A DNA stretch of 64,000 bases from Bin5 sp022821545 (GCA_963664085.2 CAXXLO010000002.1:4836001-4900000); one strand, 5' to 3'. Numbered from the stretch's first letter, positions 7,476 through 15,512 are shown. Notes: generated from the letters alone by a model not told the origin. Program-made: numbers and translations.

Positions 7476-9740
7476 CTATCTTCGGGGGCGGCCACCGTTT
7501 CTCATGCTGCGGTCCCGCTCGCGGTTGCCGCCGCGCCCACCGCGTTCGCGGTCGCGGCCGCCGCCACCGCCACCGCCGCGGCGCCCACCACGGTCGCGGT
7601 CGCGAGCTTCTTCTGCACTCCAACCTTCCAGCACAGCCTGCCGGCTTAAGCGAATCTTGCCTGCCGGGTCGATGTCGATGACCATGGTCGTGAGTTCATC
7701 GCCGACGTTGGCGATCTCCTCGACATTGTTGACTCGGTAGTCTGCCAGCTGGCTGATATGCACTAACCCATCCACGCCGGGAAGCAAGTTGACAAAAGCG
7801 CCATAGGCTTCAACTCTCACGACTTGCCCGGTGTAGATCTTGCCAACTTCGACCTCTTCGGTCAGAGATTCTATTTCACGGCGAGCTTCTTCGGCTGCCA
7901 GACCGTTAAGGCCTGAAATAAATACCGAACCGTCGTCGTCGATATCGATCTTGACCTCGTATCGTTCCTGTAGAGCACGAACGGTCTTGCCGCCCGGGCC
8001 GATAATTTTGCCGATCTTCTCCGGGTCGACGCTTACGGTGAGGATACGAGGCGCGTAGGGGCTGAGCTCCTCTCGGGACTCGGGGAGTACCTCCAGCATC
8101 TTTTCCAAAATGTGCAGGCGCCCCTGCCTGGCCTGCTCCAGGGCGATCCGCAGGATCTCAAAGTCCAGTCCCTTGACTTTAAGATCCATCTGAAGGGCGG
8201 TGATTCCGTGCCCACTGCCGGCGACTTTGAAATCCATGTCACCGAGGTGATCTTCCACGCCCTGGATGTCGGACAGGACAACGTAGTCCCCGGAATCCTG
8301 ATCCTGGACCAGGCCCATTGCGATCCCGGAAACCGGCGCATCGATTGGGACACCGGCGTCCATGAGCGCCAGAGTGCTGCCGCAAACCGAACCCATGCTG
8401 GTAGATCCGTTGCTGCTGACAGCCTCGCTCACCAGGCGCAAGGTGTAGGGAAATTCGTCGGGGATTACAGGCTGCAATGCCCTTTCGGCCAGGGCGCCGT
8501 GACCGATTTCGCGGCGTTTTGGCCCGCGCATGGGGTAGGCCTCGCCCGTCGAATATGGTGGGAAGTTGTAGTGGTGGATATAACGTTTTTCTTCTTCCGG
8601 CTGCAACGTGTAAAGCCGTTGGGCGTCGCCAGGCGTACCCAGCGTCGCGATCGTCAGGACATGGGTTTCACCGCGCATGAACAGGCCGCTGCCATGGACG
8701 CGTGGAATGTTTCCTACCTGCACCTGTATCGGGCGTACGGTCTGGGGGTCGCGGCCGTCGGGCCGGACGCTCTCGTCCAGGATGCGCCTGCGCACTGCCT
8801 CCTTATTCAAGCTGTCCAGCGCAGCGTCCACGTCGCCGGCATCTACTTCACCGGCACTGATCGACTCGGCCAATGCCTCCATCGTTTCGTCGCGGATTTC
8901 GGCGAGGCGGGCCTTGCGTTCGTCGCGGTCGGTCGTTCCACTTACGGCTGCCCCGACCTTGTCACGCGCCAGCTGGTTTACCTTTTCGACCGTGTCCCCG
9001 GCCGCCTCAAAGACTGGATGATCGGTATATTTTTCTTTCCCAATTTCGGCCTGCATGCGTTGTATCGTCTGGATTACGGGCTGCATTGATTCGTAGGCCA
9101 AACGCAGTCCATCCAGCATTATATTTTCCGGCAACTCGTCGGCGCCCGCTTCCACCATAAGGATATTGTCGGAGGTGCCGGCAACCTGCAAGCCAAGCGT
9201 ACTCAGCTCCATATCGGAAGCGGTCGGGTTGACGACAAGCTCGCCGTCCACATACGCGAGAGAAGCCGCGCCAACCGGCCCGGCCCAGGGGATATCGCTG
9301 ATTGAGAGGGCTGCCGATGCGGCGATTATGGCAAGCGGGTCGATCAGATGCTCGTTGTCCGAGCTGAGCGCGGTGAGGATGATCTGCACCTCATTGCGCA
9401 TTCCTTTGGGAAAGAGGGGGCGCAGCGGCCGGTCCACCAAGCGACAGAGGAGAATCGCCTGTTCACTTGGACGGCCTTCGCGGCGGAAGAGGTTGCCGGG
9501 GATACGTCCGGCGGCGTAGAGTTTTTCTTCAAAATCGACGGTGAGGGGAAAGAAGCCGATTCCCGGCCGTACCCCTCTGTCCATCGTGGCAGTCGCGAGG
9601 ATGACCGTGTCGCCGCAGCGAACGGTTACCGCGCCGCCTGCCTGCTGGGCAAGAATGCCCGTTTCAATGGTGATCTCTTTGTCGCCCAAAGTCGTAGAGT
9701 AGACACGGGCGCCTTCAAACAATCTGTTCTGGTCCATCAT
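7476..9740 (-). CDS. pnp: Polyribonucleotide nucleotidyltransferase (PNPase)
   Basis: 3'-to-5' phosphorolytic exoribonuclease, 754 aa. Domain order: first RNase PH-like domain, linker helix, second RNase PH domain with the phosphate-binding stretch SNGSTSMGSVCGS, KH domain with the IIGPGGKT loop near residue 580, and S1 domain from about 631 (YTGQVVRVEAYGAFV). After about residue 710 it ends in a very Arg/Gly/Asp-rich low-complexity tail with RGG-type repeats, a likely extra RNA-binding or condensate-forming segment. It lies downstream of rpsO, the conserved rpsO-pnp order, but separated by a 530-nt spacer that holds RNA structures described separately. The start ATG-ATG at 9740 is preceded by GAGGTGA. 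Confidence 0.97.
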   Translation of the reverse strand: MMDQNRLFEGARVYSTTLGDKEITIETGILAQQAGGAVTVRCGDTVILATATMDRGVRPGIGFFPLTVDFEEKLYAAGRIPGNLFRREGRPSEQAILLCRLVDRPLRPLFPKGMRNEVQIILTALSSDNEHLIDPLAIIAASAALSISDIPWAGPVGAASLAYVDGELVVNPTASDMELSTLGLQVAGTSDNILMVEAGADELPENIMLDGLRLAYESMQPVIQTIQRMQAEIGKEKYTDHPVFEAAGDTVEKVNQLARDKVGAAVSGTTDRDERKARLAEIRDETMEALAESISAGEVDAGDVDAALDSLNKEAVRRRILDESVRPDGRDPQTVRPIQVQVGNIPRVHGSGLFMRGETHVLTIATLGTPGDAQRLYTLQPEEEKRYIHHYNFPPYSTGEAYPMRGPKRREIGHGALAERALQPVIPDEFPYTLRLVSEAVSSNGSTSMGSVCGSTLALMDAGVPIDAPVSGIAMGLVQDQDSGDYVVLSDIQGVEDHLGDMDFKVAGSGHGITALQMDLKVKGLDFEILRIALEQARQGRLHILEKMLEVLPESREELSPYAPRILTVSVDPEKIGKIIGPGGKTVRALQERYEVKIDIDDDGSVFISGLNGLAAEEARREIESLTEEVEVGKIYTGQVVRVEAYGAFVNLLPGVDGLVHISQLADYRVNNVEEIANVGDELTTMVIDIDPAGKIRLSRQAVLEGWSAEEARDRDRGGRRGGGGGGGRDRERGGRGGNRERDRSMRNGGRPRR

Positions 9741-9819
9741 AGTTCACCTCGATATGGGTCTCGCGCCGCCCTCCCGGGAGGAAGAGCGGGCAGGTGGGGC
9801 CACCGGCTCGTGTGAATAC

Positions 9820-9847
9820 AAAAACCGGCAACGCATCCGGCGTTGCC
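9820..9847 (-). terminator. Intrinsic terminator or attenuator ahead of pnp
   Basis: On the minus strand a perfect 7-bp stem (GGCAACG, 7-nt loop, CGTTGCC; arms 9841-9847 and 9827-9833) is followed by GG and five T residues. It lies 80 nt upstream of pnp and about 420 nt downstream of rpsO, so it could end rpsO transcripts or attenuate read-through into pnp. Confidence 0.55.
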
Positions 9848-9946
9848 ACCACCCACAAACGAAATCGCCGGTCTGATTTGAATGCGACGCTACCCGGCAT
9901 TCATCATTCCAGCGAATTCTCTGCGCACTGTTTCGAGGTGCGGAAC

Positions 9947-10018
9947 TGGAGAACGGATCGAAACGCCCGTGTAAGAGCGAGAACGGCTCTTTCAGCGAAG
10001 GCTTCGATCCATTCTCCA
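9947..10018 (-). promoter_or_regulatory. Long RNA hairpin in the pnp leader, candidate RNase III/PNPase autoregulation site
   Basis: The two arms (10003-10018 and 9947-9962) form a 16-bp stem with one G-U pair. The enclosed segment contains a second perfect 6-bp stem (AAGAGC 9973-9978 with GCTCTT 9986-9991) and a 3-bp GCC/GGC helix. It sits about 200 nt upstream of the pnp start in the rpsO-pnp spacer. In enterobacteria a long hairpin in the pnp 5' leader is cut by RNase III and then used by PNPase to repress its own synthesis; this element has the right place and shape. The role is inferred. Confidence 0.6.
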
Positions 10019-10032
10019 ATGCCGGACCCCGG

Positions 10033-10047
10033 TGGCAGAATCTGCCA
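10033..10047. promoter_or_regulatory. Perfect 15-bp palindrome in the rpsO-pnp spacer
   Basis: TGGCAGA-A-TCTGCCA is a perfect dyad with a one-base centre, too tight to fold into a good RNA hairpin and more like a protein-binding operator. It lies directly upstream of the long pnp leader hairpin. No promoter was recognised next to it with confidence. The rest of the 9741-10268 spacer shows no coding sequence. Confidence 0.3.
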
Positions 10048-10186
10048 AGTACAGTACACCGAGCACGAAGTGCATCTGCGAGCGGCTGGCGGCAGTATTT
10101 GTCTTTCTCACTGTCGCGCTGTCAAGCACGAACTACATTTCAAACTGCCGGGAGCTGTCCACAGTCTTTCCCAAATCAGGCATAAG

Positions 10187-10205
10187 AGCTGCGGCTTCAG
10201 CAGCT
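10187..10205 (-). terminator. Weak stem-loop just after rpsO
   Basis: A 6-bp stem AGCTGC/GCAGCT with a 7-nt loop lies 64 nt past the rpsO stop codon; on the minus strand it is followed by CTTAT rather than a clean T-run. It may be a weak terminator or 3'-end stabiliser for rpsO mRNA. Confidence 0.25.
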
Positions 10206-10268
10206 GGCCGGCAGGAGCAGCGATGATTGAAGGGCGAATAGTTCTGCATTTCGCCCTCTCAATGCCAT

Positions 10269-10538
10269 TTATCGACGTAGACCCAGCCTCCCAATCAGCT
10301 GGCGATAGCGGTTCACATCCTTCCTTGCCAAGTATGCCAAATGGCGGCGGCGTTGACCGACCAATTTCAACAGGCCCCGTCTCGAGCCTTCGTCGTGTTT
10401 GTGATTTTGCAGGTGTTCGGTCAGGGCATTTATGCGCGTGGTCAGGAGCGCAACCTGCACTTCGGGGGAGCCAGTGTCCTGTTCGAAAGTCCGGTACTCT
10501 TCAATGATCTTGGTCTTTTCTTCCGTCGAAATGCTCAT
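10269..10538 (-). CDS. rpsO: 30S ribosomal protein S15
   Basis: Small-subunit ribosomal protein that binds the central domain of 16S rRNA; 89 aa, the exact family length. The sequence shows the classic run of helices with TGSPEVQVALLTTRIN, LTEHLQNHKHDEGSR and the C-terminal RRRHLAYLARKD block. The start at 10538 (MSISTEEK) is chosen over an upstream in-frame start because it has AGGAG upstream and matches the family N-terminus. It precedes pnp, a widely conserved pairing. Confidence 0.97.
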   Translation of the reverse strand: MSISTEEKTKIIEEYRTFEQDTGSPEVQVALLTTRINALTEHLQNHKHDEGSRRGLLKLVGQRRRHLAYLARKDVNRYRQLIGRLGLRR

Positions 10539-10567
10539 GTGGTACTCCTGAACTCCTTTCAGCTTAT

Positions 10568-10676
10568 ACCAGAGAATCCCCAAAAGCGACGTCTGAATCG
10601 AACCTCTCTCTGGTGGGCCGCCCACTGTGAATAAAGAGCCGAACTATCGCTGGAATACCACGGCGCATAGTTCAGC
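10568..10676 (-). promoter_or_regulatory. Structured 5' leader of rpsO, candidate S15 autoregulatory RNA
   Basis: Two hairpins lie between the rpsO promoter and its ribosome site. The first pairs 10667-10676 with 10638-10647 (10 bp including one G-U) around an inner CGC/GCG and TGG/CCA helix. The second pairs 10607-10614 with 10568-10575 (8 bp, ACCAGAGA/TCTCTGGT on the plus strand) and ends close to the AGGAG. S15 is known to repress its own mRNA through leader structures in several phyla, so an S15-binding leader is a reasonable inference; I do not recognise a named family. Confidence 0.4.
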
Positions 10677-10688
10677 CGGTACTGAATC

Positions 10689-10717
10689 AGTTTAGCACAG
10701 GTTCAGCCGATTCCCAA
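10689..10717 (-). promoter_or_regulatory. Candidate rpsO promoter
   Basis: Minus strand TTGGGA (10712-10717), 17-nt spacer, TAAACT (10689-10694), with TGC directly before the -10 forming an extended -10. Transcription would start near 10682 and give a leader of about 145 nt that contains the two hairpins described separately. Confidence 0.5.
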
Positions 10718-10795
10718 ACTTTCCCGTCACTTCACTATACGCATGAGTACGGGAAGGCGTCGCGAATGCGTTCGGAAGTTGCCGCCGTCGATCTC

Positions 10796-10824
10796 TTGAA
10801 ACTATGATCGGCTGCCATTATAAT
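10796..10824 (+). promoter_or_regulatory. Near-consensus sigma-70 promoter upstream of queG
   Basis: TTGAAA (10796-10801), exactly 17 nt, then a perfect TATAAT (10819-10824) on the plus strand. The nearest downstream gene is queG, which starts 300 nt later, so the transcript would carry a long leader made of the TTGACA-containing repeats. It could also drive a separate small RNA. Confidence 0.6.
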
Positions 10825-10845
10825 GTGCGTGGCTTGTAGTGAATG

Positions 10846-11100
10846 GTTTTGACATGACTTTGACATTTCCCCAGGGGGGACTCCCGCGTTCCATTCAATG
10901 GTTCAACTGAGAGAGAATTCGGGGATTTTGACAGCTTTTGACAGCTTTTGACACCTTTAAAAATTTTTTTGGGGCACACCCCCGTTTCTTTCGGTGGTTC
11001 AATCGTGAGAGCGCTGAATAATTTTGACAGATTGTTGACACGTTCGGACCCTTTATTTGGGTGATCTCCCCGTTTCATTGGACGGCGGGGAGAGAGAGCG
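10846..11100 (+). repeat. Three degenerate repeat modules with clustered TTGACA hexamers
   Basis: Seven exact TTGACA hexamers occur in 192 bp, in three clusters: 10849 and 10860; 10928, 10938 and 10948 (a TTTTGACAGC tandem repeat); 11024 and 11035. Within clusters the period is 10 or 11 bp, one helical turn. Each cluster is followed by a G-run/C-run mini-hairpin (GGGGGGACTCCC; GGGGCACACCCC; GGGTGATCTCCC) and then a related block: TTCCATTCAATGGTTCAAC, TTTCTTTCGGTGGTTCAATC, TTTCATTGGACGGCGGGG. So a module of roughly 80-95 bp is present three times, the last copy reaching to within 35 nt of queG. I do not recognise the element. Confidence 0.65.
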
Positions 11101-11131
11101 TTGGAAAGCTGGTCCCCTTGAGGTATCCCAC

Positions 11132-12526
11132 TTGTCTGATCGTACCTTGTCCGAACTGTTGAAAGCGGAAGCGCGCCGCCTTGGATTCGACTTCTGTCGC
11201 GTCGTCAAGGTGGACGAACCGGCGCATGCCGATTTCTTTTCACGCTGGCTGGGTTTGGGCCGGGCCGGCGAAATGGAATACCTGGCGCGCAATCCGGAGA
11301 AAAGGCGCAATCCGGCCCTGCTGGCAGAGAGAGGCCCGCCTTTCCGTTCGGTAATCGTTTTGGGTGTTGACCATCACCGTTTCGATCTGGCGCCGGAGAT
11401 TCTGAACGACCCGGCGCGCGGCATTATTGCCCGCTATGCCTGGGGAGACGACTACCACGAGATAATACGTCCACTTCTCTATGCGCTTGACGGCTGGCTA
11501 CGCGCCCGGACCGGCCGCTCGACTTTGGGGAAGGGGCTGGTGGATACGGGCCCTGTCCTGGAGCGGGACTGGGCGCACAGGGCCGGCATTGGATTTACCG
11601 GCAAGAACTGCTGTACGATCCATCCCCGGAGAGGAAGCTGGCTCTTTCTGGCAACACTCCTGGTACCGGAAGGGTTGACATGCGACCCGCCGGCCGTCGC
11701 GGTCCATTCCACCGCTCACGGCGCGGAAGAGACGCTCGCAGGTCTGCCGGCAGGCGGAGACTACGGGTCCTGGCAACTGCAAGGGGACGGCAGGCCGTCA
11801 ACGGAGAGAGGTCAGATCAGCGCTTCAGAAAGTGAGGAAGAGTTCCGGGAGATCCCGCTGGCAACTTGCGGCCATTGCACGCGCTGCCTGGATGCCTGCC
11901 CGACCGATGCCTTTGTTGGTCCTTTTCATCTGGACCCACAGCGCTGTATTTCTTACTGGACGATCGAGTCACGCCAGCCGGTTCCCCGCCCATTGCGGCG
12001 CCTGTTCGGCAACCGGATTTTCGGATGCGACATCTGCCAGGAGGTCTGCCCCTGGAATCAACGGCTCTCGGAGCGCACGCCGCTCATGAAAGGGCTGGAG
12101 GCCCAGCGGGAACGGATCGCGCCGCCGCTCCTGGAGGGGTTTGATCGGCGAATGCCTTACTGGCTTGAGCCGCGCGCTTTCGCCGAACGCTGGCGGCGGT
12201 CGCCGCTGAAGCGGGCCAAGCGGGCAGGGATGCTGCGAAACGTTTGCGTCGCTCTTGGAAACTGGGGGGAGCCGGAGGCGTTCTCCGGACTGGAGGCAGC
12301 CGCAGCCGACGAGGCGGCACTGGCGCGGGGGCACGCGGCCTGGGGATTGGGCGAGCTTCTGCGCCGCGGCAACGATGGACGGGCCGCGGCTTGCCTGGAA
12401 TCGCTCCTTGCCGGTGAATCGGACTCATGGGTGCGCGAGGAGATTGGAATCGCGCTTGGGCGGGGACTTGAAACTTTCCCCAATGGCAGTCGTAGAGATT
12501 TATACAGCCGCATTGCCGGACACTGA
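11132..12526 (+). CDS. queG: Epoxyqueuosine reductase QueG
   Basis: Cobalamin- and iron-sulfur-dependent enzyme of the last step of queuosine synthesis in tRNA, reducing epoxyqueuosine to queuosine; 464 aa with the start used here. Two [4Fe-4S] motifs are clear: CGHCTRCLDACPTDAF near 246-261 and FGCDICQEVCPWN near 298-310. The C-terminus has a HEAT-like helical region. Between the reductase core and the first cluster lies an extra polar stretch of about 50 residues (about 192-244) that ordinary QueG lacks. The start is a TTG at 11132, preceded by GAGG eight nt upstream; a more distal in-frame TTG at 11057 lies inside the repeat region. No other queuosine gene is in the window. Confidence 0.93.
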   Translation: MSDRTLSELLKAEARRLGFDFCRVVKVDEPAHADFFSRWLGLGRAGEMEYLARNPEKRRNPALLAERGPPFRSVIVLGVDHHRFDLAPEILNDPARGIIARYAWGDDYHEIIRPLLYALDGWLRARTGRSTLGKGLVDTGPVLERDWAHRAGIGFTGKNCCTIHPRRGSWLFLATLLVPEGLTCDPPAVAVHSTAHGAEETLAGLPAGGDYGSWQLQGDGRPSTERGQISASESEEEFREIPLATCGHCTRCLDACPTDAFVGPFHLDPQRCISYWTIESRQPVPRPLRRLFGNRIFGCDICQEVCPWNQRLSERTPLMKGLEAQRERIAPPLLEGFDRRMPYWLEPRAFAERWRRSPLKRAKRAGMLRNVCVALGNWGEPEAFSGLEAAAADEAALARGHAAWGLGELLRRGNDGRAAACLESLLAGESDSWVREEIGIALGRGLETFPNGSRRDLYSRIAGH

Positions 12527-12567
12527 GTTGCCTTGCAACGTCGTGTCTTCGACAAAGGAGAGCACTT

Positions 12568-13533
12568 ATGGATATCGGACGAGCGCTGACCTACTTTTCA
12601 GAGGACGACCGCTGGGTCGAGAAGACAGCCATCGGCACGGGGCTGCTTCTGATCAGCTCATTGCTCCTGGTGGCGCTGATTGGCGTTCTGGGCTACTTCA
12701 TCCTGTTCGGTTACCTTGTGCGTTTGCTACAGAATGTGCGCGACGATGTACATCCTGTCCTGCCGGAATGGGACCGGTGGGGCGATGACCTTGTTCGGGG
12801 CGTGAAGCTGGCCTGCGTATACCTGGTATGGGCGTTGCCCATGATTTTGGTTTCGGCCCCGCTTTTCATTATCGGAGTCGTCATATCTGAGAACACGCGC
12901 AGCATAGACGGCGATATAGGAGCGCTATTTGGCTTGTGTGCGCTCTGTCTGCAATTCCTGATCGGTATAGCTTACCTCGCCTTTCAACCTGGATTCACAA
13001 TCGCCTTTGCCAGGAACGAAACGATCAGCGACGGCCTTCAAGTGTCCGAGGTCTGGGACTGGACTCGCGACAATATAGGCAATGTCGCGATTGTGGCAAT
13101 TCTCACCGTGATTGCCAGCATGATCATTACGACGGTCGGCAGCATTGTCGGACTGATTCTGTGTGTTATCGGCGCAGTTGTGACTGTGCCGTTGTCTCAG
13201 TTGATCATCTACTACTTCCAGAGTCACCTGTACGGCCAGCTTGCGCGACTTGCAGGCGAAGGCGCCGCAGGAAGCGATCCGGGCGCCATGTCCGTCCCGG
13301 ATCCGGAAACCGGTTGGACAGCTGAACCTGTCGAAGAAACTGAAATCTCAGCAGAGATTGTTCCGCCGACGGTGTTTGATCCCCAGGAAGAGCCGGAGCC
13401 GCCCGTGGAAATCGACGCCGCGGTCGAACCGGCCGCTCCTGAAGAGTCGGAGCAGCCAGAGGAGGACGTTCAGCCAGACGAAGACAGTCAGTCCAAGGAG
13501 GATGAAACGCCTTCAGAGCCGAAAAGCCAGTAG
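12568..13533 (+). CDS. DUF4013 multipass membrane protein
   Basis: A 321-aa protein with a DUF4013 domain: a short amphipathic start, then GYLVRLLQNVRDDVHPVLPEWDRW (a family hallmark, shortened here to its key residues G-Y-x-x-R-x-x-x-N-V and L-P-E-W), and about five or six membrane segments up to residue 225. The last 90 residues are a soluble, very Glu/Pro/Ser-rich tail. AGGAG lies 8 nt before the ATG. It follows queG by 41 nt and may share its transcript. The function of the family is unknown. Confidence 0.85.
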   Translation: MDIGRALTYFSEDDRWVEKTAIGTGLLLISSLLLVALIGVLGYFILFGYLVRLLQNVRDDVHPVLPEWDRWGDDLVRGVKLACVYLVWALPMILVSAPLFIIGVVISENTRSIDGDIGALFGLCALCLQFLIGIAYLAFQPGFTIAFARNETISDGLQVSEVWDWTRDNIGNVAIVAILTVIASMIITTVGSIVGLILCVIGAVVTVPLSQLIIYYFQSHLYGQLARLAGEGAAGSDPGAMSVPDPETGWTAEPVEETEISAEIVPPTVFDPQEEPEPPVEIDAAVEPAAPEESEQPEEDVQPDEDSQSKEDETPSEPKSQ

Positions 13534-13614
13534 AAGAAGGTTTACCTGCGAGTGGGGCCCATCACTCAAAGAGGGCAAGCCCGTGCGAGAATGGAGGGAG
13601 ATCTTTCCTTGCTC

Positions 13615-14241
13615 TCAGCCGGAGCACGACTTGAAATCGCTTACGATCTGCAGGAAGAGGCGGTGCCAGCGCAGGTCGCCGGTGAGTTCGGGGTGGAATG
13701 CAGTCGCCAGTATCGGTCCTCTGCGGACGGCGGCAATCACGGAGTCGGTCCCATCCGGCAGGGGGGCAACGGTCGCCAGTGTCTCCACATCTTCGGCTAC
13801 AGCGGTAATGGCGGGAGCGCGGATGAAGACTGCGTGGAACGGCGTATCTCCCAGGACGGGTACGTTTAGATCGGCCTCGAAACTGTCGACCTGGCGGCCA
13901 AAATAGTTACGATTGACCGTCACGTCGAGACCACCGATCAGCGCCTGGCCGCCCAGTTTCTGGCCGGTGGCGCGCTCAGCCAGCAGAATCATTCCGGCGC
14001 ATGTGCCCCAAGTGGGCCGGCCGCCGTGAACCCACTGGCGCAGCGGTTCAACCAAGCCCCAGCGTTCGGCGACCAAGCCCATACTGGTGCTCTCGCCGCC
14101 GGGGATGATCAGTCCGTCCAGGTCGTCCAGTTCTTGCGCCAGTCTCACCTCTGCGGTTTCGACGTTGAGGCGTTTCAACATGGCGACATGTTCGCGGAAG
14201 GCGCCCTGAAGCGCGAGGACTCCCAAACGGACTTCGCTCAC
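13615..14241 (-). CDS. pdxT: Pyridoxal 5'-phosphate synthase glutaminase subunit PdxT
   Basis: Class I glutamine amidotransferase that supplies ammonia to PdxS for pyridoxal phosphate synthesis; 208 aa. The catalytic triad is visible: C81 in TWGTCAGM, with H183 and E185 in AFHPELTGD. The oxyanion segment IIPGGEST is at 45-52 and GVLALQGAFREH opens the protein. It lies 91 nt after pdxS, the standard DXP-independent vitamin B6 pair, and converges on the DUF4013 gene. No clear terminator is seen in the 81-nt convergent gap, only a 5-bp GAGTG/CACTC dyad near 13550. Confidence 0.96.
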   Translation of the reverse strand: MSEVRLGVLALQGAFREHVAMLKRLNVETAEVRLAQELDDLDGLIIPGGESTSMGLVAERWGLVEPLRQWVHGGRPTWGTCAGMILLAERATGQKLGGQALIGGLDVTVNRNYFGRQVDSFEADLNVPVLGDTPFHAVFIRAPAITAVAEDVETLATVAPLPDGTDSVIAAVRRGPILATAFHPELTGDLRWHRLFLQIVSDFKSCSG

Positions 14242-14332
14242 GGCATACTTCTCAAGAGTCTCATTTGGGACGTCCTCACGACATTGGTATTGGGGCGTGC
14301 AGGAGGCGCGCTTTACTCAGGCGTCACGCCCG

Positions 14333-15250
14333 CTACCATCCCCGTTCGGCCAGTTTCTCGGCTTCGGATAGATCGGTTACGTTGATGCCGACCATCGGCG
14401 CGCCGAGGTTTTCGCTCACCTCGGCCAGAATGTGAGGGTCGTTGAAGTGCGTAACCGCCTGAACGATGGCATGAGCGCGCTTGGCGGGGTCGTTGCTCTT
14501 GAAGATTCCAGAGCCCACGAAGACACCGTCCACGCCCAGCTGCATCATGAGCGCCGCGTCCGCCGGCGTCGCCACACCCCCGGCCGCGAAGTTCACGACC
14601 GGCAATCGATTCAGCTCGGCCGTCTCCTTAACCAGTTCATACGGCGCCTGGATGTCCTTTGCGTAGGTGAACAGTTCGTCTGCATCCATCCTGGAGATGC
14701 GGCGGATAGCGCCGTAAACACTGCGGGCGTGCCGTACGGCCTCCACAACGTCACCGGTCCCGGCCTCTCCCTTGGTGCGAATCATGGCGGCGCCTTCGGC
14801 GATGCGGCGCAGGGCCTCCCCCAGGTTACGGCAGCCGCACACAAAGGGAATGGTGAAACTGTGCTTGTTGATGTGATGACTCTCGTCGGCGGGCGTCAGG
14901 ACTTCGCTCTCGTCAATATAGTCGACGCCAAGGGCCTCCAGGATCTGGGCTTCGACAAAGTGGCCGATCCGTACTTTGGCCATCACCGGAATCGTGACGG
15001 CCGCCATGATCTCTTTGATCAGGTGGGGGTCGCTCATGCGCGCCACGCCGCCGTCCTTGCGAATATCGGCGGGAACGCGTTCAAGGGCCATGACGGCACA
15101 GGCGCCGGCTTCCTCTGCAATGCGGGCCTGGTCCGCGGTGACCACATCCATAATTACGCCACCCTTAAGCATCTGCGCCAGACCGGCCTTCACGGCAAAT
15201 GTTCCCCGTTCCCCCTGACCATCTCGTTGCTGACCGTTCTTCGTACTCAT
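14333..15250 (-). CDS. pdxS: Pyridoxal 5'-phosphate synthase lyase subunit PdxS
   Basis: (beta/alpha)8-barrel enzyme that builds pyridoxal 5'-phosphate from ribose 5-phosphate, glyceraldehyde 3-phosphate and ammonia from PdxT; 305 aa. Recognisable blocks are GGVIMDVVTADQA, GACAVMALERVPADIR, the catalytic-lysine strand VMAKVRIGHFVEAQ, the phosphate loop AAGGVATPADA and GVFVGSGIFKS. The start at 15250 (MSTKNG) is preferred over an ATG nine codons upstream because GGAGG lies 9 nt before it. First gene of a pdxST operon. Confidence 0.97.
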   Translation of the reverse strand: MSTKNGQQRDGQGERGTFAVKAGLAQMLKGGVIMDVVTADQARIAEEAGACAVMALERVPADIRKDGGVARMSDPHLIKEIMAAVTIPVMAKVRIGHFVEAQILEALGVDYIDESEVLTPADESHHINKHSFTIPFVCGCRNLGEALRRIAEGAAMIRTKGEAGTGDVVEAVRHARSVYGAIRRISRMDADELFTYAKDIQAPYELVKETAELNRLPVVNFAAGGVATPADAALMMQLGVDGVFVGSGIFKSNDPAKRAHAIVQAVTHFNDPHILAEVSENLGAPMVGINVTDLSEAEKLAERGW

Positions 15251-15366
15251 TGGTCTGTGCCTCCTTTGATGCCGCAACGGGACAGATTCGCCCCCTGCCG
15301 CGCGGTAAGGCTGTACAGCGACAGCCGATTCCGTTCCACCCCTTGCGTTCGAGTTTGACTTCTGCT

Positions 15367-15396
15367 ATTGTAGTCAAAAGCCCCCTGATTTTCCAA
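15367..15396 (-). promoter_or_regulatory. Candidate pdxST promoter
   Basis: Minus strand TTGGAA (15391-15396), 18-nt spacer, TACAAT (15367-15372). It gives a leader of about 110 nt before pdxS. I saw no recognised riboswitch in that leader. Confidence 0.5.
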
Positions 15397-15484
15397 CTTC
15401 ACAAAAGCGGAAACTCCAGATCCAAGAGTCTGTCCAAGAGATCTGTGACATGGCGTATGAGTAGAAGAGGATTGTTGGGCAACG

Positions 15485-15512
15485 TTTACAACTGGGGTTG
15501 GCGTTCTATTGT
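15485..15512 (+). promoter_or_regulatory. Candidate amt promoter
   Basis: Plus strand TTTACA (15485-15490), 16-nt spacer, TATTGT (15507-15512), about 145 nt before the amt start. Together with the pdxST promoter it accounts for most of the 411-nt divergent gap 15251-15661; a GC-rich imperfect hairpin near 15570-15596 is the only other structure seen there. No sigma-54 type GG/GC element was noticed. Confidence 0.45.

Noticed and set aside
8112..9089. A 325-codon plus-strand frame inside pnp
   Set aside because: Antisense to conserved PNPase sequence; no independent evidence.
10818..11078. An 86-codon minus-strand frame across the TTGACA repeats
   Set aside because: It has an ATG but no good ribosome site and its peptide simply reflects the DNA repeats; the strong promoter here points the other way.
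10825..11131. preQ1 riboswitch upstream of queG
   Set aside because: No compact preQ1 pseudoknot signature found; the leader consists of repeats instead.
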